64,000 bases of DNA from Prosthecomicrobium pneumaticum (GCF_014199915.1 NZ_JACHOO010000006.1:1-64000); one strand, 5' to 3'. Positions 18,574 through 29,873 are shown, counted from the stretch's first letter. Numbers and translations are program-made. The notes: generated by a model from the sequence alone, not told the origin.

Positions 18574-20283
18574 TCAATCCTCGTCGGACTGACGGGCCTT
18601 GAGCGCAGCACCGAGAATGTCGCCGAGCGACGCGCCGGAGTCGGACGAGCCGTACTGGGCCACCGCCTCCTTCTCCTCGGCGATCTCGAGAGCCTTGATC
18701 GAGACCTGGATCTTGCGCGCCTTCTTGTCATAGGAGAGCACGCGCGCATCGACCTTCTCGCCCCGGGCGAAACGGTCGGGCCGCTGCTCGGAACGGTCGC
18801 GCGACAGATCGGCGCGACGGATGAAGGCCGTCAGATCGGAATCGGCGATCCGGACCTCGATGCCGCCATCCTTGACGTCGAGCACTTCGCAGGTGACGAC
18901 CGAGCCCTTGCGGATCTCGCCGCTGCCGCCGGTGTCGACGACCGCCTCGCTGCCGATCTGCTTGATGCCGAGCGAGATGCGCTCCTTCTCGATGTCGACG
19001 TCGAGCACCTGGGCGCGGACGATGTCGCCGCGGCTGTACTCGTCGATGACCTGCTCGCCGGGACGAGACCAGTCGAGATCGGAGAGATGGACCATGCCGT
19101 CGACATCGCCGTCGAGGCCCAGGAACAGGCCGAACTCGGTCTTGTTCTTGACCTCGCCCTCGACGATCGTGCCCTTCGGATGACGCTCCGCGAAGGCTTC
19201 CCACGGGTTCTGCAGCGTCTGCTTCAGGCCGAGCGAGATGCGGCGCTTCACCGGGTCGACCTCGAGGATCATCACCTCGACCTCCTGGGAGGTGGAGACG
19301 ATCTTGCCCGGATGGACGTTCTTCTTGGTCCACGACATTTCGGAGACGTGGATCAGGCCCTCGATCCCCGGCTCCAGCTCCACGAAGGCGCCGTAGTCGG
19401 TGATGTTGGTGACGCGGCCGGTGAACTTGGCGCCGACCGGATACTTGAGTTCGATGCCCGACCACGGGTCGGCCTCGAGCTGCTTCATGCCGAGCGAGAT
19501 GCGGTGCGTCTCGTGATTGACGCGGATGATCTGCACCCGGACGGTCTGGCCGATCGACAGCACCTCGGTCGGATGGTTGATGCGGCGCCACGCGATGTCG
19601 GTGACGTGCAGCAGGCCGTCAATGCCGCCGAGGTCGACGAACGCACCGTAATCGGTGATGTTCTTGACGACGCCGTCGATGATCTGGCCTTCCTCGAGGC
19701 TCTGGACCAGTTCGGAGCGCTGCTCCGCCCGGGTCTCCTCGAGCACGGTGCGGCGCGACACGACGATGTTGCCGCGGCGCTTGTCCATCTTGAGGATCTG
19801 GAAGGGCTGCGGCGTGTGCATCAGCGGGCCGACGTCGCGCACCGGGCGGATATCGACCTGCGAGCGCGGCAGGAAGGCCACGGCGCCGTCGAGATCGACG
19901 GTGAAGCCGCCCTTGACCTGGTTGAAGATCACGCCGGTGACCTTCTCGCCCTTGTTGAACATCTCCTCGAGGCGGACCCAGCTCTCCTCGCGGCGCGCCT
20001 TGTCGCGCGACAGGATCGCTTCACCGACGGCATTCTCGATGCGCTCAAGATAGACCTCGACGGTATCGCCGACCTGGATGCCGCCTTCCTTGCCGTTCGC
20101 GCCGAACTCCTTGAGGGCGACGCGGCCTTCGGTCTTCAGACCGACGTCGATGACCGCGAGATCCTTCTCGATCGCGACCACGCGGCCCTTGACGACGCTG
20201 CCCTCGAAAACATCGCTCTCGGATCCGAAGGATTCGTCGAGAAGCGCGGCGAAGTCCTCGCGCGACGGATTGTTGCTTGCCAT
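18574..20283 (-). CDS. rpsA: 30S ribosomal protein S1
   Basis: The 569-aa protein has six S1 RNA-binding repeats, visible as recurring VKGRVV-, GVVKNITDYGAFVDLGG, GRVTNITDYGAFVEL and RISLGMKQ/RISLGLKQ/RISLGIKQ signatures. It delivers mRNA to the 30S subunit. The ATG at 20283 follows an AGGAG-like site. A 655-aa open frame on the opposite strand is a shadow caused by the high GC content. Confidence 0.98.
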   Translation of the reverse strand: MASNNPSREDFAALLDESFGSESDVFEGSVVKGRVVAIEKDLAVIDVGLKTEGRVALKEFGANGKEGGIQVGDTVEVYLERIENAVGEAILSRDKARREESWVRLEEMFNKGEKVTGVIFNQVKGGFTVDLDGAVAFLPRSQVDIRPVRDVGPLMHTPQPFQILKMDKRRGNIVVSRRTVLEETRAEQRSELVQSLEEGQIIDGVVKNITDYGAFVDLGGIDGLLHVTDIAWRRINHPTEVLSIGQTVRVQIIRVNHETHRISLGMKQLEADPWSGIELKYPVGAKFTGRVTNITDYGAFVELEPGIEGLIHVSEMSWTKKNVHPGKIVSTSQEVEVMILEVDPVKRRISLGLKQTLQNPWEAFAERHPKGTIVEGEVKNKTEFGLFLGLDGDVDGMVHLSDLDWSRPGEQVIDEYSRGDIVRAQVLDVDIEKERISLGIKQIGSEAVVDTGGSGEIRKGSVVTCEVLDVKDGGIEVRIADSDLTAFIRRADLSRDRSEQRPDRFARGEKVDARVLSYDKKARKIQVSIKALEIAEEKEAVAQYGSSDSGASLGDILGAALKARQSDED

Positions 20284-20557
20284 GAAAACTCCTGGTGCCT
20301 TGATCGCGCCGGCGGTTCGCGTTGCGGGATGCTGCGACCGACCCGGCCCCGACGGCTGATCGGGGCTTCCGCTCATGGCGGACCGGCGCTCACAGGTCGG
20401 GGCGCAGCATGGACATCGGGCCGCCACATGCCCGGAGAGCATGTGCAAAGGCCCGGCAGGCTCGAAGAGCCGGACCGGGCACGGACGACGGCTCGCATAT
20501 AGCGAGGGACGGCTCCGGCCACAAGCCGGAATCGTGCCGGACCGCCGCCTCGCCCGG

Positions 20558-23131
<2,574 letters not shown>

Positions 23132-23147
23132 TCCCTCCGAAAGGGGC

Positions 23148-23176
23148 TTGATTTACAAAAAGGCGCGGCCTAGGTT
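23148..23176 (+). promoter_or_regulatory. Promoter of tRNA-Ala
   Basis: TTGATT (23148-23153) and TAGGTT (23171-23176) have a 17-base spacer, about 46 bases before the tRNA 5' end. The spacer is A-rich. Confidence 0.6.
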
Positions 23177-23222
23177 CCGCGCCGCTCCGGACCGGTCCCC
23201 AAACCGGTCCGACACGAAGGTC

Positions 23223-23298
<76 letters not shown>

Positions 23299-23585
23299 AC
23301 CTTCCCGCTGCAGCCGGGCGAGATATTCGCCGGATCGGCATCCTCAGGGTGTGATTCGGGTCTGAGCAGGGTGAGCGGACTCCCGGAGTTCCCAGTGAAA
23401 TCGCCGCCGGAAGCGTTCCGGGCGGCTGTTCGGGCGCCCGCGGGCCGCGAGCCGGTGACGGGACTGCCGTTCCGCTCGACCGACGGGTCGAGCGGCCGAG
23501 CGATCCATGTCGCCCCTGCCGCATCCGCCCCGCGCGGCCCGAGGCGCGACCCGCCATCGGCCGACAGCGCCAGTGCGGCGGCCTC

Positions 23586-24344
23586 GCCCGCGACGCCCTC
23601 ATCATCGTCCAACCCGGGCTGTTTCCGCCGTTCGCGGCCGGTCCCGCACGGTGTTGGTTTGAGCCAGCCGAGATTCCATCCGCATGGCGGGCGCAATTCC
23701 CGACCGGTGCTGCCATCGTGCGCAAAACCGTGGAGCTTCGACCCGAGCTTGGCACGCCGCCCGACAAGCGGCTTCTGCGTCGACGCGAATGCGAGTTTGA
23801 AATCTTCCGCAGCGTGGAGGAGGCGGTAGAGCTTCCCGCCATCCGCGCAGGATTTACAGAGTTGAGGGAATTCATCTCGCGGGCACAGGCCGTGCTGCAG
23901 CGGCGCAAGGCGCGCTCAGGGCGATCTCTGGAACTCCACACCCGGGAAATCCTGATTGAGGAGGGCTTCCGCGAGGGAGCGGATTTTCAGCACGGTCCGC
24001 AGTCTGAACCCGGCAAGCGGCCGGACTTCCTATTCCCTTCAGAGGCTGCCTATCGCGATCCGGCTTTTCCGACGACCCGGCTTCGAATGCTCGCGACCAA
24101 AACCACGTGCCGCGACCGTTGGCGGCAGGTTATCAACCAGGCAGACCGCATCTCGGTGAAGCACCTGCTAACCCTGCAAGAGGGCGTGTCCGAGGCCCAG
24201 TTCCGCGAGATGACGCAGGCAAATGTACAGCTTATCGTCCCGGAACCGCTGATCGAGAAGTTCCCAGCCAGCATCCGAACTGACATTGTGACGCTTGAAA
24301 GCTTCCTCGGCGACCTACGACTGCTGGCACCAGGGACACCGTAA
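23586..24344 (+). CDS. EcoRII-type endonuclease, catalytic domain with missing N-terminus
   Basis: The frame contains an almost complete EcoRII C-terminal catalytic domain: RKARSGRSLELH, RPDFLFPSEAAY, MLATKTTCRDRWRQ and HLLTLQEGVSEAQFREM. EcoRII-like sequence is readable upstream of the first candidate start (GTG 23718), with LIIVQPGLFPPF and WFEPAEIPSAWRAQFPTG from about 23600. The PD and KTTC residues of the active site are present; the position of the last acidic residue (Glu in EcoRII, NEAD) reads Gln (NQAD). The N-terminal effector/DNA-binding domain cannot be found, and no cytosine methyltransferase is nearby. I regard it as a 5'-truncated gene that may still express a minimal endonuclease. 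Confidence 0.8.
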   Translation, partial: ARDALIIVQPGLFPPFAAGPARCWFEPAEIPSAWRAQFPTGAAIVRKTVELRPELGTPPDKRLLRRRECEFEIFRSVEEAVELPAIRAGFTELREFISRAQAVLQRRKARSGRSLELHTREILIEEGFREGADFQHGPQSEPGKRPDFLFPSEAAYRDPAFPTTRLRMLATKTTCRDRWRQVINQADRISVKHLLTLQEGVSEAQFREMTQANVQLIVPEPLIEKFPASIRTDIVTLESFLGDLRLLAPGTP

Positions 24345-24680
24345 TAAGTTTTACAGGCGCCTCACCAGACTTTGGAGCATTTGCACTTGGCGCCGACGCT
24401 CACTTGAGCGATGAGGCACCTTAAACAACCGATTCCATCAAAGAAAATGGCGCCCCGCCCTGGATAAACATAACGAATACACATCGCCGTTTGCACTCCT
24501 ATAGAACCGCCGCCGCGCGCCTGTAGCCGCCCTATGGCGTAGTGCGACGCCGCTGATTATTCGAGAAGCATCGGGGGTAGGATCAACGGCCCACACTTTC
24601 GAGCCTCCCGATGGCAAGTTGCCTCTGCCGCCGCCGTAGATACCGCTTGGTCGGATTGCGTAGTGCAATTACCTCGGCAG
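24345..24680. other. Gap with a degenerate minus-strand ORF and one copy of a flanking repeat
   Basis: The 336-base region holds no sound gene. A minus-strand frame reads CIRYVYPGRG around 24445-24490, related to a second copy near 29690. The 20-base string at 24462-24481 recurs exactly at 29688-29707. The spacer probably also holds the promoter of the next gene. Confidence 0.5.
24462..24481. repeat. Flanking direct repeat, left copy
   Basis: GGATAAACATAACGAATACA is identical to 29688-29707 in the same orientation. The similarity extends upstream as GGYGCCCCG. The pair encloses the unnamed two-gene module and the Argonaute operon. Confidence 0.7.
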
Positions 24681-25628
24681 ATGAGGGGAACGCGATTGAA
24701 TCCTTGGCCAGTGATACCCGCCGACGTTGTTGCCTGGTTCCGTGGCGTCTTCGCGGACGCAAACCGCCACGTATGTGAGCGCCTGGCCAATCTCCCCAAT
24801 ATCCGCGAGACATCGCTCGATGACGGATTGATTGAAGCGCTGATCCCCAACAGTGCGCCGACGCTCCTGCCTTCGGGCGCGATCATCCGCATGGATACTC
24901 ACAACATCGGTGGTTTGCGGCGCCTAGGCGCTCCCCATTGGGATTGGGATTTTCCGCAACGCCGGCGTTGGGAAACGGCGGATATTGCGATCCTCGTCTT
25001 CGTCTATCGACAAGACAAGCTGGTGGCGAAGAAGATTGGCCTGCTCCAATCCAAACGTCTCTTTCCGACTAACCATGATGTCGAAGACGAAGATGAAATT
25101 GGTTTCCTTCATGGCATGAATGCGTTCATCCGCCGCGATGGGCAGCAAGCAGCCGCCGCACTCCACCGAACCTACAGCTTCGACGAAACCTGCACCTTCG
25201 CCGCAATTCAGGCTGGACACCGACAGGTCGAACTGATCGACACGCTCAATCGGGATTTCGGCAAGGCCGTCTTCTACCTGCTCTACGCACCGCCTGAGCT
25301 TCCCTACGCAGTTACCTACCCCCTGCGAAAACGAATCCGCGTTGGCGACATGCCGGTCGGAAATCGGGTGGTCGATGCCGACAACCTCCACCGCGCTCTT
25401 GTCGAACTCAATGACGGCCAATCTCCCACCTTCAGCCTGCTGAAATCCGCCTGCGTCGGGCGGGATTGGCCGCTCGAAACCTGGGCTGCCGATCTGCTGC
25501 TGACCTGTCAGGTTGGACAGCAGTTCGATGACAGCAATGACGATCGCGTCCGCTATTTCCTCGAACGCCGATCGGGGCCCATTGGGGCGGCTCTCGCTGC
25601 ATCAATTACCCTGCCGGGCGAGGCCTGA
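24681..25628 (+). CDS. Unnamed protein with PD-(D/E)XK-like motif, first gene of a two-gene module
   Basis: This roughly 315-aa protein has no family name I can give. The segment RRWETADIAILVFVY followed by KKIGLLQSKRLFP has Asp101 and Gln123-x-Lys125 (counted from the ATG at 24681), a spacing compatible with a PD-(D/E)XK nuclease core, with Glu43 as a possible helix residue. Later conserved-looking parts are FYLLYAPPELPYAV and ETWAADLLLTCQVGQQFD. Start choice is uncertain: GTG 24663, ATG 24681 or TTG 24696; GAGGGG best serves the last. The next gene begins four bases after its stop. Confidence 0.65.
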   Translation: MRGTRLNPWPVIPADVVAWFRGVFADANRHVCERLANLPNIRETSLDDGLIEALIPNSAPTLLPSGAIIRMDTHNIGGLRRLGAPHWDWDFPQRRRWETADIAILVFVYRQDKLVAKKIGLLQSKRLFPTNHDVEDEDEIGFLHGMNAFIRRDGQQAAAALHRTYSFDETCTFAAIQAGHRQVELIDTLNRDFGKAVFYLLYAPPELPYAVTYPLRKRIRVGDMPVGNRVVDADNLHRALVELNDGQSPTFSLLKSACVGRDWPLETWAADLLLTCQVGQQFDDSNDDRVRYFLERRSGPIGAALAASITLPGEA

Positions 25629-25631
25629 GCC

Positions 25632-26246
25632 GTGCGAAGTGGCGATATCCCCTTCAAGTTCGATCTGACCGATCTCCTCGCCCGCGCTCGCCGCCAAGTC
25701 GCTGGCCGGATAGGTGACGTCACCTTGAACTTGCCTTTCATCAGCATTGCGGTCAGCCCTAAAGATCGCGAGCGCCGTGTGGCGCGCGAGATCGTCCTCC
25801 GTTTGCGCGATCGGCGCGTCCTATCTGCGTGGGAATGTTGCGACGATTGCATCGAGAGAGCTCTCACTTCGCTCAAGGAAATCCGCCAGTTGATCGTCGA
25901 CAAAGAGGTGGAACTCGCCGAGTTGCAGGACGGACCGCTGTTCCTTCTGCTCGATGCGATGGCGACTGGTATTCGACAGTTTATGACTTACGAGGAGCTG
26001 TTGCGGCGCGACAAGGATGCGCCCCCGCATCCACGTTTCGGCGAGTTTCATCGACCGCCGGACGTGCGCCAAGCCTATTTCGACGGCCTCGAAATCTTAC
26101 GCGGACACCTGAGCCGGTGTCTCGGGCAGATCGCGCTCATTGCCGGCATGCCCGTGCCGACCGAAGGCATCATTGAGAACTACCAGGGGCCGTGGCAGCT
26201 AGAAGCCTACGAGGCGCCGCCTCTGCTGCCACCACCCCCCGAATGA
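25632..26246 (+). CDS. Unnamed partner protein of the two-gene module
   Basis: The GTG at 25632 is four bases after the preceding stop, so translation is coupled. The 204-aa product is mainly helical after residue 50. A cysteine cluster (AWECCDDC) lies near residue 67, followed by VDKEVELAELQDGPLFLLLD and a Pro-rich C-terminus (LLPPPPE). No domain is recognised. Immediate pairing with the nuclease-like protein suggests a partner, inhibitor or sensor role. Confidence 0.6.
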   Translation: MRSGDIPFKFDLTDLLARARRQVAGRIGDVTLNLPFISIAVSPKDRERRVAREIVLRLRDRRVLSAWECCDDCIERALTSLKEIRQLIVDKEVELAELQDGPLFLLLDAMATGIRQFMTYEELLRRDKDAPPHPRFGEFHRPPDVRQAYFDGLEILRGHLSRCLGQIALIAGMPVPTEGIIENYQGPWQLEAYEAPPLLPPPPE

Positions 26247-26390
26247 CCTGCGCTACGGCTGCTCGGAAGCCCAGGCGCTTACAACGGTGGCGTCGCTTCC
26301 CGCACCTGCCGATCACAAGGTTGAGCCTAGAGAACCATTAGAGAACAAAATCTGCTGGCGAAGGCTTGTGGATCGGTTAGGCATGGGCGG

Positions 26391-28124
26391 ATGGAGAGCA
26401 TAACGAGCCCGAGCGAGCTATCGAGCGATGACTTTGTGCGGCGCTTCGCGCTGCGCCCCGGCCAATTAATGTGGCTCCTTGGCGCGGGTGCGTCGGTTTC
26501 AGCCGGCATCCCCAGCGCTTGGGATATGATCTGGCAATTCAAGCAAACGTTGTTCGTTGCCCAACGCAAGGCGTCGCCGCAGAGTGTCGCCGATCTCGGT
26601 AATCCTGCGATCCGCGCGCTGTTAGACTCGCACATTGCGAGTTCCGAGCGACTACCGTCGCCGGGTTCACCGGATGAATACGCGGCGCTCTTCGAAGCAA
26701 CCTACCCGGTGGAGCGCGATCGCACGACTTTTATTCAAGGCATGATTAGCGGCGCGAAGCTGGCCTATGGCCATCTTGCCCTCGCCTCGCTTCTAAAAGC
26801 GGGCCACACTCAGCTCGTCTGGACGACCAATTTCGACCACTTGATCGAAGATGCCTGCGCGAGAACGTATGGCACAACGGGCACGTTGAGCGTCGTTGCA
26901 CTCGACGCTCCGGAACTGGCGGGGCAATTGATCGGCGCGCAAAAATGGCCCATCGCAGTGAAGCTGCACGGCGATTTCCGCTCGCGTCGGCTTAAGAACA
27001 CGACCGATGAGCTGCGCCAGCAGGATGCGGCGCTTCGTCAGCAGCTCGTGGATGCCTGCCGACGATCCGGCCTCGTAGTCGCCGGCTACAGCGGACGCGA
27101 CGATTCAGTGATGGACGCGCTTGAAACGGCGCTCAATCAGCCGGGCGGTTATCCTGGCGGACTGTTCTGGCTGCATCGCGGTAGCGATCCACCGCTCGGG
27201 CGGGTCATCCGACTTCTCCAGCGCGCCAGCGACGCGGGCGTTGAGTGCGGGCTGGTGCGGATTGAGAGCTTCGATGAGATATTACGTGATCTCGTGCGGC
27301 TGCTGCCCGCGCTCGACACATCCGCTCTCAACGCGCTGGCAACAGGACGGTCGCGCGTGTCGGGCGCTCCCGAGCCCTCGGGCCAGCGGGGCTGGCCCCT
27401 CATTCGGCTCAACGGGCTTGCCGTCACCATCCCGGCCAATTGCCGCAAGCTGGTATGCACGATCGAGGGTGTCGCAGCGGCGCGTTCGGCGGTCGCCGAG
27501 GCGAACGCGCGCCTGATCGTGACGCGCACGCAAGCGGGCGTGCTCGGTTTCGGCAGCGATGCCGAGTTCCGTCGAGTGTTCGACCCGTTCGGAATCACTG
27601 CGTTCGATCTGGCCACCTTCGAGAAGCGGCGCCTGCGCTATGAGTCCGGCGAACGCGGCCTGCTACGCGATGCCTTGGTAGAGGCGCTGTGTGCCGCCAA
27701 GAATGTTCGTGCGATCCGCCGCCGCAGCGCTGATTTGCTCGTGCCAGTAGATCCCGCCGACAGCGCATGGGATGGGCTTCGCGCGATAACTCATCAGACG
27801 ACTGGCACCGTGCCCAAACACCCGGACCTGAAATGGCACGAGGGGGTCGGGGTCCGGCTTGACTGGGCAGACGACGGTCTTTGGCTGCTGCTTGATCCAA
27901 AGATCGTGTTTGAGGGTGTCACGGACGCGACCAAAGCGATCACCGCCGACTTCGCGCGCGAACGGACGGTGAAGCGCTATAATCGTGATCTCGATCGGCT
28001 TATCGATTTTTGGGCAAAGCGCCTTGCCGGCGAAGCGCTTCTGGCGCTGTCGATTGGCGACGGGATCGATGCTCGCTTCGCAGTCGGGAAGAACACGGCC
28101 TTCTCCAAGCTGGTGCAGCCATGA
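26391..28124 (+). CDS. SIR2-APAZ protein (NADase subunit of a SPARSA-type Argonaute system)
   Basis: The 577-aa protein has an N-terminal SIR2 domain: the NAD-binding GAGASVSAGIPS at residues 31-42, WTTNFDHL (Asn147) and KLHGD (His193), with VVAGYSGRDDSVMDAL closing the fold. From about residue 310 to the end it matches the APAZ region that pairs with short Argonautes (GLAVTIP, LVPVDPA, LLLDPKIVFEG, ITADFARERTVKRYNRDL). In characterised SPARSA systems SIR2-APAZ depletes NAD once guide and target are bound. The stop overlaps the Argonaute start (ATGA). Asn147 and His193 being intact suggests an active NADase. Confidence 0.93.
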   Translation: MESITSPSELSSDDFVRRFALRPGQLMWLLGAGASVSAGIPSAWDMIWQFKQTLFVAQRKASPQSVADLGNPAIRALLDSHIASSERLPSPGSPDEYAALFEATYPVERDRTTFIQGMISGAKLAYGHLALASLLKAGHTQLVWTTNFDHLIEDACARTYGTTGTLSVVALDAPELAGQLIGAQKWPIAVKLHGDFRSRRLKNTTDELRQQDAALRQQLVDACRRSGLVVAGYSGRDDSVMDALETALNQPGGYPGGLFWLHRGSDPPLGRVIRLLQRASDAGVECGLVRIESFDEILRDLVRLLPALDTSALNALATGRSRVSGAPEPSGQRGWPLIRLNGLAVTIPANCRKLVCTIEGVAAARSAVAEANARLIVTRTQAGVLGFGSDAEFRRVFDPFGITAFDLATFEKRRLRYESGERGLLRDALVEALCAAKNVRAIRRRSADLLVPVDPADSAWDGLRAITHQTTGTVPKHPDLKWHEGVGVRLDWADDGLWLLLDPKIVFEGVTDATKAITADFARERTVKRYNRDLDRLIDFWAKRLAGEALLALSIGDGIDARFAVGKNTAFSKLVQP

Positions 28125-29536
28125 CGAGCGAGATCGCCCCGACCATATGGTATCCCGAACCCGAGCTGGTGTTCCATCCCGAGCGAACGAGCGAGCGGGA
28201 CATTCATCCGCTGCGCGGGCTCAAGCGGTTCGGCCCCCATTCGCGCGGATTGGTGCAATCGCCGATCCGGGTAGCGACGCTGGCCCCGAAGGGCGAGTCC
28301 GAGCGACTGTTCGCATTCATGCGTGAGCTGAGCCAGAGCGTGCGCCCGGTCGAGCGAACCGACTATCTGCCGGATTGGCCGGGCTTCAATACCGTGTTCG
28401 ACATGCGCGTGACGGCGGCAACCAAGAAATGCCGTGTCGAGCTGGACGGATCGTTTGAGAGCGAGATGGCACAATCGGCGATGCCGCACGTGTTGCTCGC
28501 CGAACAGCTCGTTCGTGCGATCCAGCCCCTTGAGGCGTTCCGCAGCGACTTCGATGTCTTGTTCATCTACCTACCGCAGCGGTGGGAGCGTGGCTTCTAC
28601 GGCGCGGGGGACGATTTCGATCTCCACGATCATCTCAAAGCCTATACGGCCGCGCGCGGGATGCCGATCCAGATCGTGCGCGAAGACAAGGCGCTCGCTT
28701 ATCGCTGCCGTGCGAGCGTGATGTGGCGAGTCGGGCTGGCGCTGTATGCCAAGGCCGGCGGCGTTCCCTGGAAGCTAGCCGACGTGGACCCAGAAACAGC
28801 CTATGTCGGCATTTCCTATGCGGTGCGGTCGAACGGTGCCGACAAACCGCGATTTGTGACTTGTTGCAGCCAGGTGTTCGACGCGGAGGGCGCCGGCTTG
28901 GAGTTTATCGCCTACGATACCGCCGACGTGCAGGTGCAACGCGATAATCCCTTTTTATCGCAGGCTGAGATGTTCCGTGTCATCACGCGGTCGATGACGC
29001 TGTATCGTCACCGGCATGGCGGACGCTCGCCGCGCCGGGTCATGGTCCACAAATCGACCGAGTTCAAAGACGCAGAAGTGCTCGGCTGCTTCGAGGCACT
29101 ACCGCTGTGCGAGGCGGTCGATTTGATTCAGGTGGTCGAGGATGTGGGCTGGCGCGGCGCGCGTTGGGAACGCGACCAAGCCAATTCGGGAGGTAAGGCG
29201 GCGGCGTTTCCAATTAAGCGTGGCTCACTGATCGGGCTTGGCGAGCGCGAGGCACTACTGTGGATGCACGGTGCCGTGGAGACTTTGGGACCGAAAACCT
29301 ATTTTCAGGGTCAGCGCGGCACGCCGCGTCCGATCCGACTTGTCCGCCATGCCGGGCACGGCACGTGGGACGACAGCGCCCGCGCGGCGCTCGCCTTGTC
29401 GAAGATGAACTGGAACAATGACGGGCTGTATGATCCGCTACCCGTAACGATGAGTTATGCGAAGGTGCTGGCGCGCGTCCTCAAGCGCATGACGAATCTA
29501 GGCAGCACACCCTACCAATTCCGATTCTTCATGTAG
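28121..29536 (+). CDS. Short prokaryotic Argonaute (MID-PIWI)
   Basis: The 471-aa protein is a short pAgo lacking N and PAZ domains. The MID domain includes YLPQRWERGFYGAGDDFDL and the basic segment CRASVMWRVGLALYAKAGG (residues about 196-214) for the guide 5' end. The PIWI domain starts with YVGISYAVR (228-236), where active Argonautes have an Asp, so slicing is not expected. VMVHKSTEFKDAEV and MTNLGSTPYQFRFFM are family-like ends. The start overlaps the SIR2-APAZ stop, so the two subunits are co-translated as a heterodimer that senses invading plasmid or phage nucleic acid. Confidence 0.92.
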   Translation: MTSEIAPTIWYPEPELVFHPERTSERDIHPLRGLKRFGPHSRGLVQSPIRVATLAPKGESERLFAFMRELSQSVRPVERTDYLPDWPGFNTVFDMRVTAATKKCRVELDGSFESEMAQSAMPHVLLAEQLVRAIQPLEAFRSDFDVLFIYLPQRWERGFYGAGDDFDLHDHLKAYTAARGMPIQIVREDKALAYRCRASVMWRVGLALYAKAGGVPWKLADVDPETAYVGISYAVRSNGADKPRFVTCCSQVFDAEGAGLEFIAYDTADVQVQRDNPFLSQAEMFRVITRSMTLYRHRHGGRSPRRVMVHKSTEFKDAEVLGCFEALPLCEAVDLIQVVEDVGWRGARWERDQANSGGKAAAFPIKRGSLIGLGEREALLWMHGAVETLGPKTYFQGQRGTPRPIRLVRHAGHGTWDDSARAALALSKMNWNNDGLYDPLPVTMSYAKVLARVLKRMTNLGSTPYQFRFFM

Positions 29537-29538
29537 TG

Positions 29539-29570
29539 AAAGTTCGTTGCACCCACAGGATTCGAACTTT
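29539..29570 (+). terminator. Hairpin after the Argonaute gene, also resembling a tRNA 3' end
   Basis: AAAGTTCG (29539-29546) and CGAACTTT (29563-29570) form an 8-bp stem with TT following, three bases after the pAgo stop. Read on the minus strand the arm and loop give TTCGAATCCTGTGGGTGC, which equals the 3' end of tRNA-Arg(CCG) except for one missing base. It may be a terminator built from an attachment-site remnant. Confidence 0.55.
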
Positions 29571-29687
29571 TTGCCGTCGATGGCCGCCGTGCCTACGATC
29601 GTGTTAACACTGAGTTTTCGCTGATCGTAGCCTGTGCGGCTGACGCGCACAAACGGCGGCCGGCGGCGGAATTTGGTGCCCCGTGCA

Positions 29688-29707
29688 GGATAAACATAAC
29701 GAATACA
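29688..29707. repeat. Flanking direct repeat, right copy
   Basis: Identical 20-base match to 24462-24481, 5.2 kb away in the same orientation. Confidence 0.7.
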
Positions 29708-29837
29708 TCCCGTTGTTCCTACTACCGTAGCGCCGCCAAACACCGAAACGAGCCAGCGATCGTCGCCGTCGAACGTCGCTTGCGCTTCGCCCGCAATCCG
29801 CACCCTTCCTGAACCGTTGCAGGATGGAGATATACGT

Positions 29838-29864
29838 GTTTCATTTCAACATCGGAAATGATAC
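29838..29864. promoter_or_regulatory. Operator-like dyad in front of chrB
   Basis: GTTTCATTTC (29838-29847) and GAAATGATAC (29855-29864) are inverted repeats matching in nine of ten bases with a seven-base spacer. The dyad ends ten bases before the chrB ATG, so a bound protein would block initiation. ChrB itself is the likely ligand-responsive regulator. Confidence 0.65.
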
Positions 29865-29873
29865 ATATGCGTT

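Larger units (their letters stand above)
29537..29873. other. Island edge: tRNA-like fragment, degenerate ORF and chrB promoter region
   Basis: The 337-base gap contains the hairpin above, a degenerate minus-strand ORF (about 29498-29803) with CIRYVYPARGTKF and the phrase KFESCGC typical of reading through a tRNA 3' end, the right copy of the flanking repeat, and the chrB operator-like dyad. I do not regard the ORF as a working gene. Confidence 0.5.

Noticed and set aside
18535-20502. 655-aa open frame on the plus strand
   Set aside because: It is the complement of rpsA, whose S1 repeats are unmistakable; the frame is open only because of the GC-rich codon use.
23299-23585. Full-length EcoRII N-terminal domain upstream of the catalytic part
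   Set aside because: All three plus-strand frames were read; none resembles the effector domain.
29498-29803. 101-aa minus-strand ORF after the Argonaute gene
   Set aside because: It reads through a tRNA-like fragment and a repeat and has no sound start; treated as degenerate.
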